From Henckelia pumila (Eukaryota; Streptophyta; Magnoliopsida; Lamiales; Gesneriaceae): a stretch of 64,000 bases of DNA. The notes under the pieces were generated by a model, which saw only the letters and a program-made list of their open reading frames with translations, searched no databases and was not told where the DNA came from. Both the position numbers and the translations under genes were made by a program. Positions 1 to 12,870 of the stretch are shown in pieces. Where the stretch lies: positions 5,642,001 through 5,706,000 of the forward strand of contig NC_133123.1 in the NCBI RefSeq assembly GCF_033568475.1, in the 5' to 3' direction. Numbering within the stretch: position 1 is the first letter of the stretch; every line of letters begins with the position of its first letter.

Positions 1-2688
1 CATCTGTGAAAAAGCTATATGTTACATTGAGTTTGTCTTCAGATTTACCTGAGTTTGCTGTTGGTGATGAAAAGCGGCTGATGCAAGTACTCTTGAATGT
101 TGTTGGGAATGCCGTGAAGTTCTCAAAAGAGGGCGGCGTTTCGATTTCTGCCTTCCTTGCAAAATCAGATGCTTTGAGAGATCCTCGAGCCCCAGAATTT
201 TCCCCCGTACTGAGTGACAACCACTTCTATTTACGTGTGCAGGTTTGCTCCTTTTTCCGGAATAGTATGATTATTTTCGTTCTTTTAAGCATCTTACAGC
301 TGTTACCATTTTGGTTTAGGTAAAAGATACTGGTTTGGGAATCAGCCCACAAGATATTCCTAAGCTATTCAGGAAATTTGTGCAGAGCCAACCTCTAGCT
401 GCCAAAAATTCTGATGGCAGTGGACTTGGTCTGGCAATTAGTAAGAGGTAATCTTGCTACTTTTCCTGAGCCATAAACATTTTTAAACGATTTCAAAATT
501 AGCTTAGATCTTTTTCTTTGATCAGGTTTGTTAATCTCATGGAAGGGCATATTTGGATTGAAAGTGAAGGTATTGGGAAAGGTTCTACCGCCACCTTCAT
601 TGTTAAACTTGGGATTCCTGGACGCTCAAACGAGATCAAGTACTCGTTTGTACCTAAAAGTCCAGAAAATTATGTTAAGCCAATTTTTTCTGGGCTCAAA
701 GTAGTTGTGATGGATGAGAACAGGTTAGTAATGGCTTATCATTCACTTTTATTCATGCTGTTGTGATTTTTTCCTTGTCTTATTTATGAGCAACATATGT
801 TCTATTTGTACGTAAAGCAGTGAATTATAAACATTTAGTAACTCTAGCTATTAATTACAGGTTGCCTTTTGGTGAATTAATATCTTTATTGGCTTGAATT
901 GGTTCAACATTGTGATAGTCCTTTCTACCTTTAAACTGAAGAAAAAAAAAGGCATCTTGCACCAGATCACCATAGAAAATACTTTATTTGAAGATAGTGA
1001 TGGTGCAAATACATTCGGTACTTTTAAACTAACCAAGCTGAAGAAACTTATTCCATAGTCTTTGCTAATCTTTGGGATTGCCTTTTCAAATAAACGCTGG
1101 TTACATTTCTTTATGCTATTTGTACCTTTTGAAAATTAGAATTAATTCCACCTTCCTTTATGGGAGGTACATGTTAACACAGTGGAATGTTTAGTTAGGA
1201 TGTTTGTGCAAGCATTTTTTTGGTTATTTTATACCAGGAATGTAAAATGTTCAGAGAAGATAGATGTTGTTTATGGATACTTCTTTGGGAACTAATATAA
1301 TTTACCCTCTCTAAATATTTCCATATAGCGTTGAAACACTTTCTTTGAGTCATTATGTTTGGACAAGTTCAGCTTGCACAGGGGCACGTTTTTGAGTTAG
1401 GAAAAAATAATCAATTCAAGACTCAATGAAGTATATGTCGAGAAGCTGTATGTGCTTGTCACTCATGGAGATTACGAGTTCACTTTCATGCTCTGTTGTC
1501 TTAAACATATTGCTGTCTTTTATCGTTGTTGTCAATAGTTTTGGCATCATTGCTGGCCATCCAATTGGTCACTGCCACCTTATTCAGTGCTGTTAAATTG
1601 CTGAGGTTTCTGTTGCATTTGCTGTTGTTGTTGTCGTTTGTTAGTCTGAATCCTCTTATGATTCTAGATCATAGTTATCAAAGGTGAAAGTAAAACTTGA
1701 AGCTTGAGCACAAAGTGAGAGTGTGAGACACATGCCTTGTTTGAACGAGACATGCTGAGACATAAATTTGTAGGACCTGCATCTAATAGGAAAATCACAC
1801 AACATTGCACATAGTCTAATTCATTAATAGTTTTGAAACAATTTTTTTCCCTCAGTTTAAAGGTATAAAGGACTTATCACATTGCATCTCAACTTGGATT
1901 AAACAAACTCTACGTTAAACATCGAGCCTTTAAGGATGGGGAAGTCAATTGCCAGACACTAGAATACTGATGTACTTTTTGATGCTTATTTAATTTGGCT
2001 AAGCTGTATGGTATCGTTTATATTAGGGAGGACATAGTCTGATCTCTCTCCCACGTATGTGTTTTTTGCTTTTATATAGAAGCACGCCTAGGCATGCGGT
2101 TGTGTTAAAAAAACAAAAAAACATTGAGTCTTATGGCAATCACGTGCCTTATATCCAAGCCACACACTTTATTGAAGGTTGACACATAACTGCAAGTAAT
2201 GTGCCTTGCCTGTTGTTGAACCTAAGCCATGGTTTGTTGGTTTTTAACGACCTTTGTTGAATACATGATGAATTGCGAGAGTCATAGTTGTTAATAAATT
2301 TGATTTTAAAGTTGTTTCTTCACGATGCAGTGTTGGCCGTATGGTAACAAAGGGGCTCCTCACGCACCTGGGGTGTGATGTATTGGCTGTTGGTTCGGGA
2401 GATGAGTGTGTCAAAGCTGTTACTTATGAACACAAGTTGGTGTTCCTTGACATAAACATTCCAGGTGCTGAGCATTTTGAGGTTGCTAAAAGGATTCGTG
2501 AAAAATTCCCAAAGCGTCATGAGAGACATTTGATTATAGCACTCACAGGAAACTCCGATAAGTTGACAAAAGAGAACTGCTTAAGGGTTGGTATAGATGG
2601 AGTCGTGTTAAAGCCTGTTTCCGTGGATAAAATGAGAACCGTTTTATCTGAACTCCTCGAGCATGGATTTTTGTTTGAATCACAGTAA
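1..2688 (+). CDS. ETR1: Ethylene receptor, ETR1 type (3' part; 5' end outside window)
   Basis: C-terminal half of a subfamily-I ethylene receptor, an ER-membrane hybrid histidine kinase that represses ethylene responses through CTR1 until ethylene binds. Coding exons read as 1-242 (open at the left edge, codons start at base 3), 320-447, 526-723 and 2331-2688, all with GT-AG junctions and consistent phase. The first exon has the kinase N box ([10 protein letters not shown]), the second the G1 (DTGLGI) and G2 (GSGLGLAI) boxes, so the kinase core looks canonical, as in ETR1/ERS1 and unlike subfamily II. The last two exons encode a receiver domain with the expected phospho-acceptor Asp in VFLDINIPG and the conserved KPVS lysine; having a receiver separates it from ERS1. 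It ends HGFLFESQ. The ethylene-binding transmembrane part and GAF domain lie upstream of the window. The last intron is unusually long (about 1.6 kb). Family assignment is from recalled similarity to Arabidopsis ETR1. Confidence 0.95.
724..2330 (+). other. Long last intron of the ETR1-type gene
   Basis: A 1607-bp intron separating the kinase-side exon from the receiver exon. Ends are GT (724) and AG (2329-2330), splitting the codon AG/T in DENSVGR. I see only AT-rich sequence, with no recognisable gene, inverted repeat or transposon end. The phase is kept on both sides. Confidence 0.85.
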
Positions 2689-3398
2689 ACCAAAACACAA
2701 GTGCATACTCATGAACAAGGTAATCTAGTTTAGTGAATATATATGGGATGGAACTGCTTTTCCTGAGACCATGTTGGTATTGTTTGACTGGTCGGATAAA
2801 GAATGTTTCAAAGATGATAGAACTTTGACAAAATTTGGGAGAGATCAGTCGTCCTAAGGTTGTGTTCGCGCTTGCACTTGGCCTGGTTCGAATCATAAGT
2901 TGGTAAGTTTCTGGCTTGTGTTCTGTTTTAGAATATTGTAGTAAAATATAGAGGAAGTTCTGAAAATAGGACTCGCTACCATCTATAGTTACCTAACTTA
3001 CTCTTACTTTTTGTTGTTTGTTTGTCATTCATAAGGCTGTAAATACTGTTACTTTGTCTAATATTCATGCTGCAAATCGAACCCATTTTAAGTTCGCAAA
3101 ACAGTGGCTTTCCTTCTTGTTATTTCGGACGGAGCATGGTTCGAGTTGGAGAGCTTCATTTTAGGACATTGTTGACAGGCTTGTGAGTTGTGTGTTCCAT
3201 TTTTCAGGTGTATCATAGAACGATGCTTAAAGGTATGCATATTCAGTTCCTAAATTTTCGAACAAAAAAATGGTAGTATTAGAATCGATTAGATATATAT
3301 GAATTAAATGGCACCAAGGTTTGCTAATTTTACTTGGGAAAATTAATACCGTGTAATTCTGATTGTTCGATCAATTGTGTCATATTCAAATTTTGCAC

Positions 3399-3438
<40 letters not shown>

Positions 3439-5017
3439 TTCTTTCCGAGTTCCAACGTGAAAACTTGTTCAAACTTCAAAGTCGATTTTCATTTGGTCAG
3501 ATTCCTTGACTATTTAGTTGTATGCTAATTAATGACTACCCCCTTACGTAAGAAAAGAGAGGTACGTTACATGTATAAATTTTGTTATATACACAATTAT
3601 ACGTTATTTTTTAAAATGATTAAATTATCTGTTCGATTACGTAAAACATTTTTCAACAAAAGAACCATGTGTGGAAATCACCTCTCACTGACTACTTTTG
3701 TGGCAATTAATTAAGCACAACTAATAATATATAAAAATTCAAACTAGTGGTCGTGGTTGCTTTAAAATATATTAGAATATAATAATCATCACAGTTATGT
3801 TGTAATCACCCTCAGAATTCAAACAATAAAATTCCATTTTGCATGTCTTGTGAAGCAATTCAGTTTTTGTGACGACCAACTTCTCTTTTTCCTGTTAACC
3901 TCAATTCATACACAATGAATACTCATAATTTTATGATAAAAAAAACGTCAACAAAGGTTGGTGTTATTATTATACCCTCCGTTTGTTTTTGTATTATTTA
4001 TGTTGATTTCGACGATAATTTGGAATATCAAAATTTAAAGAGATCAACATTTATTGATAATAAAAAATAAAAGTAGAATTTAGTGAGATGATCTATGTTT
4101 ATATGAGACATGTTAATTCGATTCATATTTATAATAAAAATAATATTTTTTTGTATAGATCAAGTTGAATCGAAGATCCATTTTATAAAATTGATGCCTG
4201 AAATCATCTCGTAAAAATATTATAGAAATGAGCAAAGCGTCCAAAAGATAAGGGGAATGGAGAATTAGAATCCCAATGAAAAAAGAGGCAGTAATAAGTA
4301 ATGAAAGCCACATCCCATGTGTGGGTATGAATAACAAACAAAAGAAAGCTAAACTTGAAGTCATCTTACGTTAGCTTGGTACACAAATCTTTTAACGTCC
4401 CTCACTTTAATGCACTTTCTCTATTCCCCCCTCGCCCGCTGGCTGGCTGGCTGCAGCCTCCCTATCCTATGTGGCTAGCTGTATGTGTGTGTGTGTGTGT
4501 GACAAATTCTCTCTCTCAACAACACTGCCAAAAAGAAGGGTAGAGAAAGGCCACCTGTTAGTTTCTCCCAAAACCACTTCCAATTTGTTATGCAAGAGCC
4601 CTTTGTAATATATTGCATCTTCTCTTCACTTTATTTCTTTCCTTCTCTCACTCTCTCTCTATATATCATCATCACTTCTTTTCTTTTCCTGCCATTTTTG
4701 TCTTGTTTCACCGAATGTGATTTTGGTTGTAGCTCATTTATTAATGGTGTGTATGCTCGTTACATTGAGAGAATCGGCCTAAAATCTTGTTTGGAGATCA
4801 CCCAAATCTGAAACGGAGAAAAAGACTCTTTCTTGACTGATAATTAATATCATTATTGAGATAAAAGATTGGGTTTTTAATCTTTACGGGAGGAAAAATG
4901 GAAAATATTGGAGCTTTTTGATTTTGGAGTCTGAATTCTTGTGTGGATTGTCTTTCAGGGTCGGGTTTTTTGTGTGATTTTGGCCCTTTTTTTTGTTTGT
5001 GGGGTTCTGTTGATTCA
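2689..5017. other. Intergenic: ETR1 3' region and CID gene upstream/leader
   Basis: No protein gene supported. The first few hundred bases are probably the ETR1-type 3' UTR. The centre is AT-rich. From about 4400 the sequence becomes pyrimidine-rich, with a (GT)n run at about 4483-4501 and CT stretches at about 4625-4690, which is typical of a plant 5' leader or promoter. The base composition and the first ATG at 5018 suggest that transcription of the CID gene starts somewhere in 4550-4900; this is inference. Confidence 0.6.
3402..3430. repeat. (AT)n microsatellite
   Basis: Uninterrupted TA dinucleotide run of about 29 bp followed by a T-rich tract, in the spacer after the ETR1-type gene. 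Confidence 0.9.
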
Positions 5018-8000
5018 ATGGCTGCTGGTGCAGAAGTGACTGGTGACGCAGCAATTAAGGAAATGGAGAACCCTGTTGCTGTTCTTGATCCACCAAAAGC
5101 CACCGACGCTTCCGCTGAAAAATCCGTTGAGAATAACGTCAGCTCCGATTTTAAGGAGTTTGCGGAAACTGAGGGAAATGGTGGGGTTAAGGATTCTGAT
5201 TTGAACTCCGATGGTGATTCAAAATCAGAAATGGAAGTGAACGAAATTGTTGATATTCTGAAGAAACTGAAGCTGAATCCCCTAGCCAAGGAGTTCTTTC
5301 CTTCATCTTATTATCATGCCCAAATGGGGATAATCAATTTTGCTCCTGATGATAAGAATTCGGGAAATGATGGTTTCCCAAATAATCAAAGGGTACAATA
5401 TAAATTCAATAACCTCTCTGGTTATGTTAACCGTGTTCATATTCAAATCGATCAATTAGTCTTCTTGACAGCCTCTTGATTCTCATCTAAGGTTTTGGCC
5501 TGTTCATGTGATTCAGTGTTGATGACTTGATGTTACTGTGTTAGCTTGCACTTATGCATTGGATAATTACAGAATAAGAATAAATTCCTGTGTTTTATTT
5601 GCAAAAGTGAGAACGATAAAACATTTAGCAAGATTTTTTCCTTTCTTTTCTGAGGATTGTGCACATTTGTTGTCTGAGGTTTTTATAGTGATTTATAGGT
5701 TCTTGAATTTGGAATTGTAATGATCTAATTATACATTTTATTCTATTTGCTATTCATGTGGATTTGATGATTTTGCAGAACTAAATTTGATGCTAAATTC
5801 GATCATTCTACATGTAGTTTTATGTTCCTCCTTGGAGAATTTATTGTTAAACGAAGTGGTGGAAAGAATTTTAAGATACAAATTCTCTTACATATTGGTC
5901 TTTCGTATTTCTAACATTGATGCATGAAGGCGGATTGGAATGAATATGGAAAAAGTTATGTCCTTTGTATCCATAAAGTCGTTTTCAGCATATCATATGT
6001 AAAGATGACTCTATTGGAATACGAATCTTTGGGAAAGTTGTTGACTTTGTGATTATAACTGCTGGCAGTGAATTTGGTTTGGCATGGACATTATCGAAAC
6101 TGGTCCATTTGATATATGACTGTGGACTCCGCGCGCCTGGCGTCGGTACACTAAGATATACATATATTGATGGATCTGATAATATAACATAGAAAGAATC
6201 AGCATGAAATGTGTGCTACCGAGTACTAGATTTCACAACCGACAATCGATTTTCTTTTATCATTTTCATTTTTCCCGTGATTATTTTCTACCATATTTCT
6301 CTTTGATGTCAGGCTGTTGCATATTACGATTTATTAGGCCAAAAAGTGCTCTTTAAATTTATCTGAACTGAAATTTTGAATTGCCATTACCAATCCCACT
6401 GTCATTCTCTTATATTTATTAACTTCTCACTGGTCGTGCAATTGTTCTCAGAGAAGAAATAACTACAGCCAGAATCGGAGGAGGATAAATGGCAGATCTT
6501 CTAGAGCTCAAAGAGATGATAGTATTAGGCGAACAGTCTATGTGTCTGACATTGATCACAATGTAAGTAAATCGACGAACTTCATTTTTTCTTGTAATTC
6601 ATATTGACACTTTTTTGTTGTTTCTTGAAATAAGGTGACCGAAGAGCAGCTTGCTGCGTTGTTCAGCGGCTTTGGACAGGCAAGTTATTCTGTTTATAGA
6701 TTGTTCAACTGCAAGCCATTAATGATTTCCTTGTAAATCTGCTGTGGATATGTGTTGTTTGAAAAACTTAGACGATATGTTTGGTGCTGATTTTTAAAAA
6801 TAAGATTTTGTTATTAGAATGTTAACCAATAATCTGGAGAAATTAATTCTGAGTGAATTACTAACTTTTCCAGCAATTTATTACAAGATGTTTGACTTTC
6901 TTGTCTCCTTTGTTGAAGTTCGAAGCATATTGTTTTGCTTGCTGGTTTAACTAATAGTAAAATCATGGATCTGTGCTATTATGAGATTTGAAGAATATGT
7001 TTGATTGTATCTATCGTATACCTTATCTGACTGAGCTGAGCTGGTTTTATTCCTTATGGTAATGCATTATGGTTTAGCTGCATTTCTTCTTTCTGTGCCC
7101 TGAGATATGGAATATTTTTGTTTTTCAGGGATATATCGATATTTTCAGAAAATGTAGCATCAATGATTTAGACTGCCTAACCTAGCTAACCAGTTATTTG
7201 TTACATAAATCAAATGAGTAAACTATGTGACTCAGTAGATTTTCTGAGGTTGTGAGTTTGTTGTCCTCTATGTCTTTTACTGTGTTTTGAGGCATACAAC
7301 CTCATTGTAAAATTTCAAAAGAGCTAATAACCCCCTCCGAAAAATAACTAAACGCGTAACCCCCCACATCTTTAAAAAAAATGTTTATTATAAAAATAAT
7401 AATACGATTCTAACGTCTTTGTTGTACACAAAATAGTTTTCTTGTCATATTTTTTGCGTATAATTTAAAATTTCATCAGTACTAATGAATATAAATCACA
7501 TTATCTTTTTCTATTTTAATTTTTTTAGTTAAGTTGTGGTATTGTAATTTTATTTCTTTGATTATTTTATAGTCTCATGTTACAAAAACTATTACGTTTT
7601 AATTGTTAAAACATTTGTTTGTATGGTTTTAGCGACAATTTTCGTACATTCACACACATAACATGTGAATTACACATTGTCGGAAGTATAAAAGTGTGTA
7701 CATCTACAATTATGAAGTTTAGGTTATTTGAGTTTCTTTTTAAAAGACATAGGGAGTTAAGCACTTATTTATTTTTGAAAGGGAGATATCAGCTATTTCG
7801 AGATATTACTAGGGGTCTGTATGCAAGTTATCCCATTCAGTCTCTATCCCTTTGATTTCCTACCAGAGGACTATGTTTCCCTTGTAGGATTCCCCTATCT
7901 GTCATAGTAATCGACATTGAAGGGGGGGATTGAGTCAATATATTTTGTCTGACAAATCCAATGGACTCTACACTTTGAAGCATTTAATATCTTTTGCTCT

Positions 8001-9380
8001 ATAGATCCTAACCTATAGGGAAAAAATTACCGGAATGGGATGCCATAAATTTCTCTCCCTGTTTTCTTGTTTTATGAACTTAAAATGGGGTCTCTTTATC
8101 TTCCACTTTTGGGAGAATAGTCTATAGTTATTAACCTGTTAAGGTCCAAACAGTAAACCACCTTCTGTATACTGGGAAAATTTTCATACCATCAATTCAC
8201 AGTGAACAGAACTTTTACTGAAGGCTAAAGATTGGAAAGATATATCTTGTGATATTTCTTATATTCGTTTCTCTTTCTGGCTGTATTTAATTTCAGGTTT
8301 TTGACTGTCGAGTTTGTGGTGATCCACACTCTCGCCTACGCTTTGCCTTTGTAGAATTTGGTGATGAGTGTATGTAATTTTATTTTCCTCATCAACTCAT
8401 TTTTGCATTGCTTGACATGTGAGCCTATATCTGAATTTTGCATGTGTGATTAACATCTACAGATTCTGCTAGAGCTGCTCTTAGCCTTTGTGGGACACAT
8501 TTAGGTTTCTCTCCTGTGACAGTCCTGCCTTCAAAAACGGCCATTCTACCGGTTAACCCCACCTTTCTTCCTAGGGTAAGATCAAATATATGAGCTTTAA
8601 ATATTGATTGTATTGAAGTAAATTTGTATGTAAATCTATCTTAATTATTTACCAATATTTCATTCTATAAATTTTATTCTGTAGTCGGAGGTTGAGCGTG
8701 AAATGTGTGCCAGGACCGTATACTGTACAAATATCGATAAGAAGGTACATGATAGCTGGTTTTTTTCTTTTACTGAATAATGATTTGCCGTTTTCCATGT
8801 TGTCCTGCTCGTATGTTACTGAGCTGTTGCATGCTCTAAAGCACATTTCTGTGGTATGTGTCAACTTGAGCAGGTCTCTCAAATTGATGTCAAGGTATTC
8901 TTCGAAACAAGATGCGGAGAGGTACACGAAAAGTTTTAAAGTATTGTCCATTGGAGTCGGTTTTCGTAAACATTTTAACTTTTGAAAGTGTAAAATGCCT
9001 GAGGTAACTAACTCTACTGTAGGTTTCTCGTCTGAGGCTCTTGGGGGATCACATGCACTCAACACGCATCGCTTTTGTTGAATTTTCCATGGTATGTGTA
9101 TATCACTGGCTGAAATTGCTCTCACATGCTTTTAACTCAAATATACATACATACTATTGTAACTTGCTATGATTTGCAGGCTGAGAGTGCAATACTGGCC
9201 CTCGAGTGTTGTGGTGAGATGTTGGGATCCCAACGCATCAGGTAAATCTTGTCATTGGTGATCGTTCGTTTTCTTTCAAGACAATAACAATTCATTTACC
9301 CCAAATTTCTCAATTTATACTATAGGGTGAGTCCTTCAAAGACACCGGTAAGGCCTCGGATTCCTCGTCCTGGAGTATAG
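5018..9380 (+). CDS. Polyadenylate-binding protein-interacting protein (CID8-13 type): PAM2 motif plus two RRMs
   Basis: RNA-binding protein expected to dock on the MLLE domain of poly(A)-binding protein. Exons: 5018-5392, 6452-6562, 6635-6679, 8297-8369, 8463-8575, 8685-8744, 8874-8921, 9023-9091, 9180-9241, 9326-9380, giving 336 aa in one continuous frame. Residues 84-97 are a PAM2 motif (KLNPLAKEFFPSSY). An Arg-rich stretch at about 125-148 could be a nuclear localisation signal. RRM1 runs from about 150 (RRTVYVSDIDHNVTEEQL; RNP1-like LRFAFVEFG) and RRM2 from about 245 (RTVYCTNIDKKVSQIDV; STRIAFVEFS). The C-terminus SPSKTPVRPR matches recalled Arabidopsis CID11/CID12. ATG 5018 is the first in-frame ATG after the pyrimidine-rich leader. 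Intron 3 (6680-8296) must use a GC donor (CAG/GCAAGT), since only that joins GFGQ to VFDCRVCG in frame. The exact CID paralogue cannot be told. Confidence 0.93.
7310..7800. mobile_element. Degenerate foldback MITE inside CID intron 3
   Basis: The left arm (about 7310-7385, containing GCTAATAACCCCC) aligns with the reverse complement of about 7735-7800 over roughly 65 bases with many mismatches. The AGCTAATAACCCCC core is shared with the clearer foldback element at 21098-21422, so both are probably one family. No target-site duplication was found, and the ends are uncertain. Confidence 0.45.
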
Positions 9381-9970
9381 GAAAAAATCCGATAGCGGGA
9401 ACAAAACCTGGTATCTGGGGTTTGTTATCTTGGAAGAGAATGCTTCTTAAACGAAGTGGTGGTGGAACTTATCTTTGTTTCATTTATCCCTTTTCCCTGA
9501 ATTTTCCCTGAACCTCGATTATTTTTTTCCTTTCAAACTGAATGCTACTCTTGATGGTCGACCTTTTATTGAACGGTTCAAATCATGGTCATTGCCTTAT
9601 ACCATGATCAATCATTATCTACAATGGCACTGGTTTTAACTTTCCAGGTCGTTATAAGAGTTACTATTTTCGGATTTGATCCAGTGGTTATAGAGTTTTC
9701 TTATATATATGTGAAGAATAGTAACTATTAACCATTCAAAATTCAACTGTAAGTTGAAGAATATTGGGCTATTTGTGTAGGTGAAACAATTGATTACAGA
9801 AGTTCTTGTTTCAGAATATACGATCCCACAAAATAATGAAACTAAGAAAAACACTTTCGCAAGTCTAAAGCTTTGATATCCATACATTAGTCAGGAAAAC
9901 AAGAACAAAGGGCCAAAGCCACTGATAACTAGAGAGGTTCTCTTGAAAAACAGAGGCCTCTAAATTCTAA
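9381..9970. other. Convergent 3' spacer between CID gene and polygalacturonase
   Basis: Only 590 bp separate the stop codons of two convergent genes, so it must hold both 3' UTRs. It is AT-rich in the centre (about 9690-9730). No other feature seen. Confidence 0.7.
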
Positions 9971-11827
9971 TCATGAAAGGCAAGAAGGAGGCTTCTGTCT
10001 TCCCCGAGATCTGCCGTGGACGTTCGAGCAGGAAGAAGATGCAACTCCTCCCGGACCGATCAAGTTTATGTTCTCTAAAGCAATATTGTGACATGGATGG
10101 CTTTTGCTGCACTTGAGTTTCACTGCATCCTTGGTGGTTGATGTACCCCATATGTTCCTGAATATAATGTTGCTTATCTGAATCTTTGAGGATCCCTGAA
10201 ACAAGAAAACTTAGGAAAAATACTCAGAAGGTACTCTTATGGAAAACACTATCATTTTAAACAAATTTTACCTGAGGATTGCACAAATTGAAAGGGCAGT
10301 ACTGCTGATTAATGAATATGGGGTTGTCAACTTTCTCCATTAAAATGTTGTCATATGTGAAGTTCGAAGCGAACCCGCCGGCAGCCTCGGGGTCCGGCCA
10401 AGTCTTGATCTGAACTCCATTAAGAGTCCCTCTGAACGTGCAGTTGACGACGCTGATGCTTGTAACGTCTTCTTTGGTGCCAGATTTTCCCATGCTACCG
10501 ACACTGATCCCGTGGCCAGGCCCACAAAATGTGTTGGTGATGTGAATGTCCCGGTTGCCGGGGCCGATGGACACGCAGTCGTCTCCCGTGGAGATGACGG
10601 TCTTGTCGATATTGATGTTGCCCGAGCTGCTGACGTGGATGCCGTCGGTGTTGGGACTGTCCGCCGGAGCCGATAAAACGACGTGCCGGATGTTGACTCG
10701 GTTGCATGCGAAGAGGTTAAAATGGAAGTTCTTGCTGTTTAGTGACTTTATGTTGGATATCTCTGAGTCGTTCACGAAATCCAGCCGCAGTGACTGTTGG
10801 TTGTCATTCCAAAAAGAAATTAACTAAATTTGAAGAGTACAATTATAAATATAATTTTAATATTCAAAGGTGGAACACTTGATCATATTTTTTTTTTGTA
10901 TTAAGATTCAAAATTCAAAATACTTATCTACACCCTTCCTAAATCTTAGTTTATCAGTATCCCGTGCATGTTTTCACAAAACCACTACAATCAAAAGTGA
11001 GAAAAAAAAAAAAGAATTATTAAATGCTTCATTTAAGCCATTTAACACCAATTTAATTTCATAATAATACTCTAGTAAAATAGGATTAAAGGAGGGGTTA
11101 CATGTAGTCACTTCCCACAAGTAGTCAACCAAAATTAAACCCATCTGGCCACTGCCACTTCCAAACGTTTCATCAAGAATTATTATTATTATTTAAAAAA
11201 AAAACGAATAATTTTGTAACTTCGAAGATAACATGTAATAAGTTACATTGTAAGTATATAGTATTGGAAAAAAGAACTTACAACAGGAAGACGCTTGCAA
11301 GAACCGGTGTTACATTTATTATACGACCAAGCCGAGGCTCCTTGGCCGTCCAACGTACCCCCGCCGTGGATCCTGAGATTGTTGATATTCTGGAATGTGA
11401 TCCAATGGTCGATGAAAAAGGAACCCGGTTCATTAGGAGACCTCAGCATCCCTTTGATCACAAACCCCTTTCTCCCATTGCAAGGTCCTTTTAAAACTAT
11501 GGATCCCAAATGGTAAGTTCCCTTTGGAATCAAAACAATGCTCTTGCCTCTCCATTTACATGACTCACTCCAAGCTTTCGTAAACGCCTACCCAAAAAAA
11601 CAACAACAGACACTTTTATATAGTATGAATATGAAAAGCTAGCTAATGGGATCGATGTATGCATGCATGGGAACTAAATTATAATTTACCTTAGAATTAT
11701 CGGTCTTGTTGTTCCCAATAGCTCCATATTTCTTGACGTTGAAAACTTTGGTTTTGTGACTCGAACACACGACGAGTGCTGAGAAAATGGAAAGGAAAGC
11801 TACTCCAAGGGCTACTCTTGGATTCAT
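9971..11827 (-). CDS. Exopolygalacturonase-like GH28 pectinase
   Basis: Secreted wall enzyme family that hydrolyses homogalacturonan. Exons in coding order: 11827-11690, 11587-11282, 10793-10272, 10195-9971 (396 aa, all GT-AG, phase 0). Residues 1-22 are a hydrophobic signal peptide. Motif I is SPNTDG (195-199) and motif II GDDCVSIG with catalytic Asp219/Asp220. Motif III is GPGHGISVGSMG with catalytic His242. Motif IV, normally RIK, reads QIK (276-278, CAG codon), so the substrate-binding Arg is replaced. The short mature protein without a long propeptide, and the four-exon layout, fit the pollen/exo clade. The gene is convergent with the CID gene and has a TATA-like box about 65 bp upstream of the ATG. 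Activity is uncertain because of the Gln. Confidence 0.92.
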
Positions 11828-11888
11828 GTTAGTGTTTGTTTTGCGTGAATTAATGAGAATGGAGATTCGCAGCTAGCTAGCTGTGTGT

Positions 11889-11901
11889 GCTATATATTTA
11901 G
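11889..11901 (-). promoter_or_regulatory. TATA box of the polygalacturonase gene
   Basis: Read on the minus strand the sequence is TAAATATATAGC, about 65 bp before ATG 11827. That leaves a leader of about 30 bases if transcription starts 30 bp downstream. Placement is by spacing only. Confidence 0.5.
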
Positions 11902-12668
11902 CGAGAAGTTTGGGAGTTGGAAACGGAAATATTTAGGGGAGATTTAAGAGAATCGTTTATGATATATATAGTTGCCCATTGTCATGATCAAACTCCATCT
12001 TTTTCCGTTGATTTGAATGAGCAAGAGAATTTATGAGATAATGTTACTGGCCGGTTTTCCAAAGGAAGTTAAAAGGGTGGCATTAATTTTGCAATGGAAT
12101 CGAATTAAAAGACTATAATTCACTCATCCAATTAATTTCTTGAATTAATAATATATTTCGAAAAAAAAATCATTTTATTTTATATTCCGACTTCTTTGTT
12201 GATACATTTTGGGAACAATAATAATAATATTTTATGTTGGTCGTGGGTTAATGATGACAAACGTATTTACAAATTTTAATACCATGTTTTAATCGAATGG
12301 AATCACTGATCTAGATTTTTTATTATATTATATAAATATAAATAAATCAAACTAAGTGTGCCACGACCCCAAGTGCATGCGTGTCTCTATATATATATAT
12401 ATATATAATTTTTTTGATTATGTAATTTTGTTATTTTATAATTTTAATTTTTTACGTTAACAAATTTCAGTTGAATTTTGCATTTTAGCAAGTTTGGTCA
12501 TTTTTTTTCGAAAGTGATAATATGATACTATAAATTTCAAATACGAAAACTAAAATTTGATAATATATAAGAGATAAAAAAAAAATCAATTTTCGCCATG
12601 TATTTTTTTTTGTCACTTATCCAGTAATTTTTTTTAAGAAGTTGGTTTAATGACGTGTATGATCATTT

Positions 12669-12870
12669 TTTTTGTGACGTGGGAACCCGGGGCCGCTATC
12701 TTTCGGTGCGCTCTGGGTAAACCCCGGACTAACGCAATAGCCTGTAAACTACGCTAGTCAGGTAAACCACACTGGGCAAGTCCAAGAAAGTGTTGATAGG
12801 GAAAATCGAACTCCCGACCTCTGGCCAAAAGTTCACTTACTCCACCAACTTAGACAACCCCTTAGGGGCA
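12669..12870 (-). mobile_element. tRNA-derived SINE (Au-SINE-like)
   Basis: This 200-bp block is clearly more GC-rich than its surroundings. Read on the minus strand it starts near AGGGGTTGTCTAAGTTGG, with a pol III A-box-like TAAGTTGGTGGAG and, about 35 bases on, a B-box-like GAGTTCGATTTT. It ends with GGGTTCCCACGTCAC and a short A tract. Imperfect 10-bp flanks (ATGATCATTT at 12659-12668 and ATAATCATTT at 12871-12880, 9 of 10 matching) look like a target-site duplication. The Au-SINE name is from memory of the family; the tRNA-like boxes are seen directly. Confidence 0.65.

Noticed and set aside
2876-2895. GGTTCGAATC resembling a tRNA T-loop
   Set aside because: No paired acceptor or anticodon arm at the required distance on either strand.
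4943-5017. Open frame extending the CID protein upstream of ATG 5018
   Set aside because: No ATG in it; the encoded residues (Cys/Phe-rich) do not look like the family N-terminus.
8649-9125. 158-codon minus-strand frame
   Set aside because: Overlaps CID exons 6-8 in antisense; a shadow of a real gene.
12669-12870. Considered as a tRNA gene because of A- and B-box-like sequences
   Set aside because: No cloverleaf can be formed, and the 3' extension, A tract and flank duplication fit a SINE.
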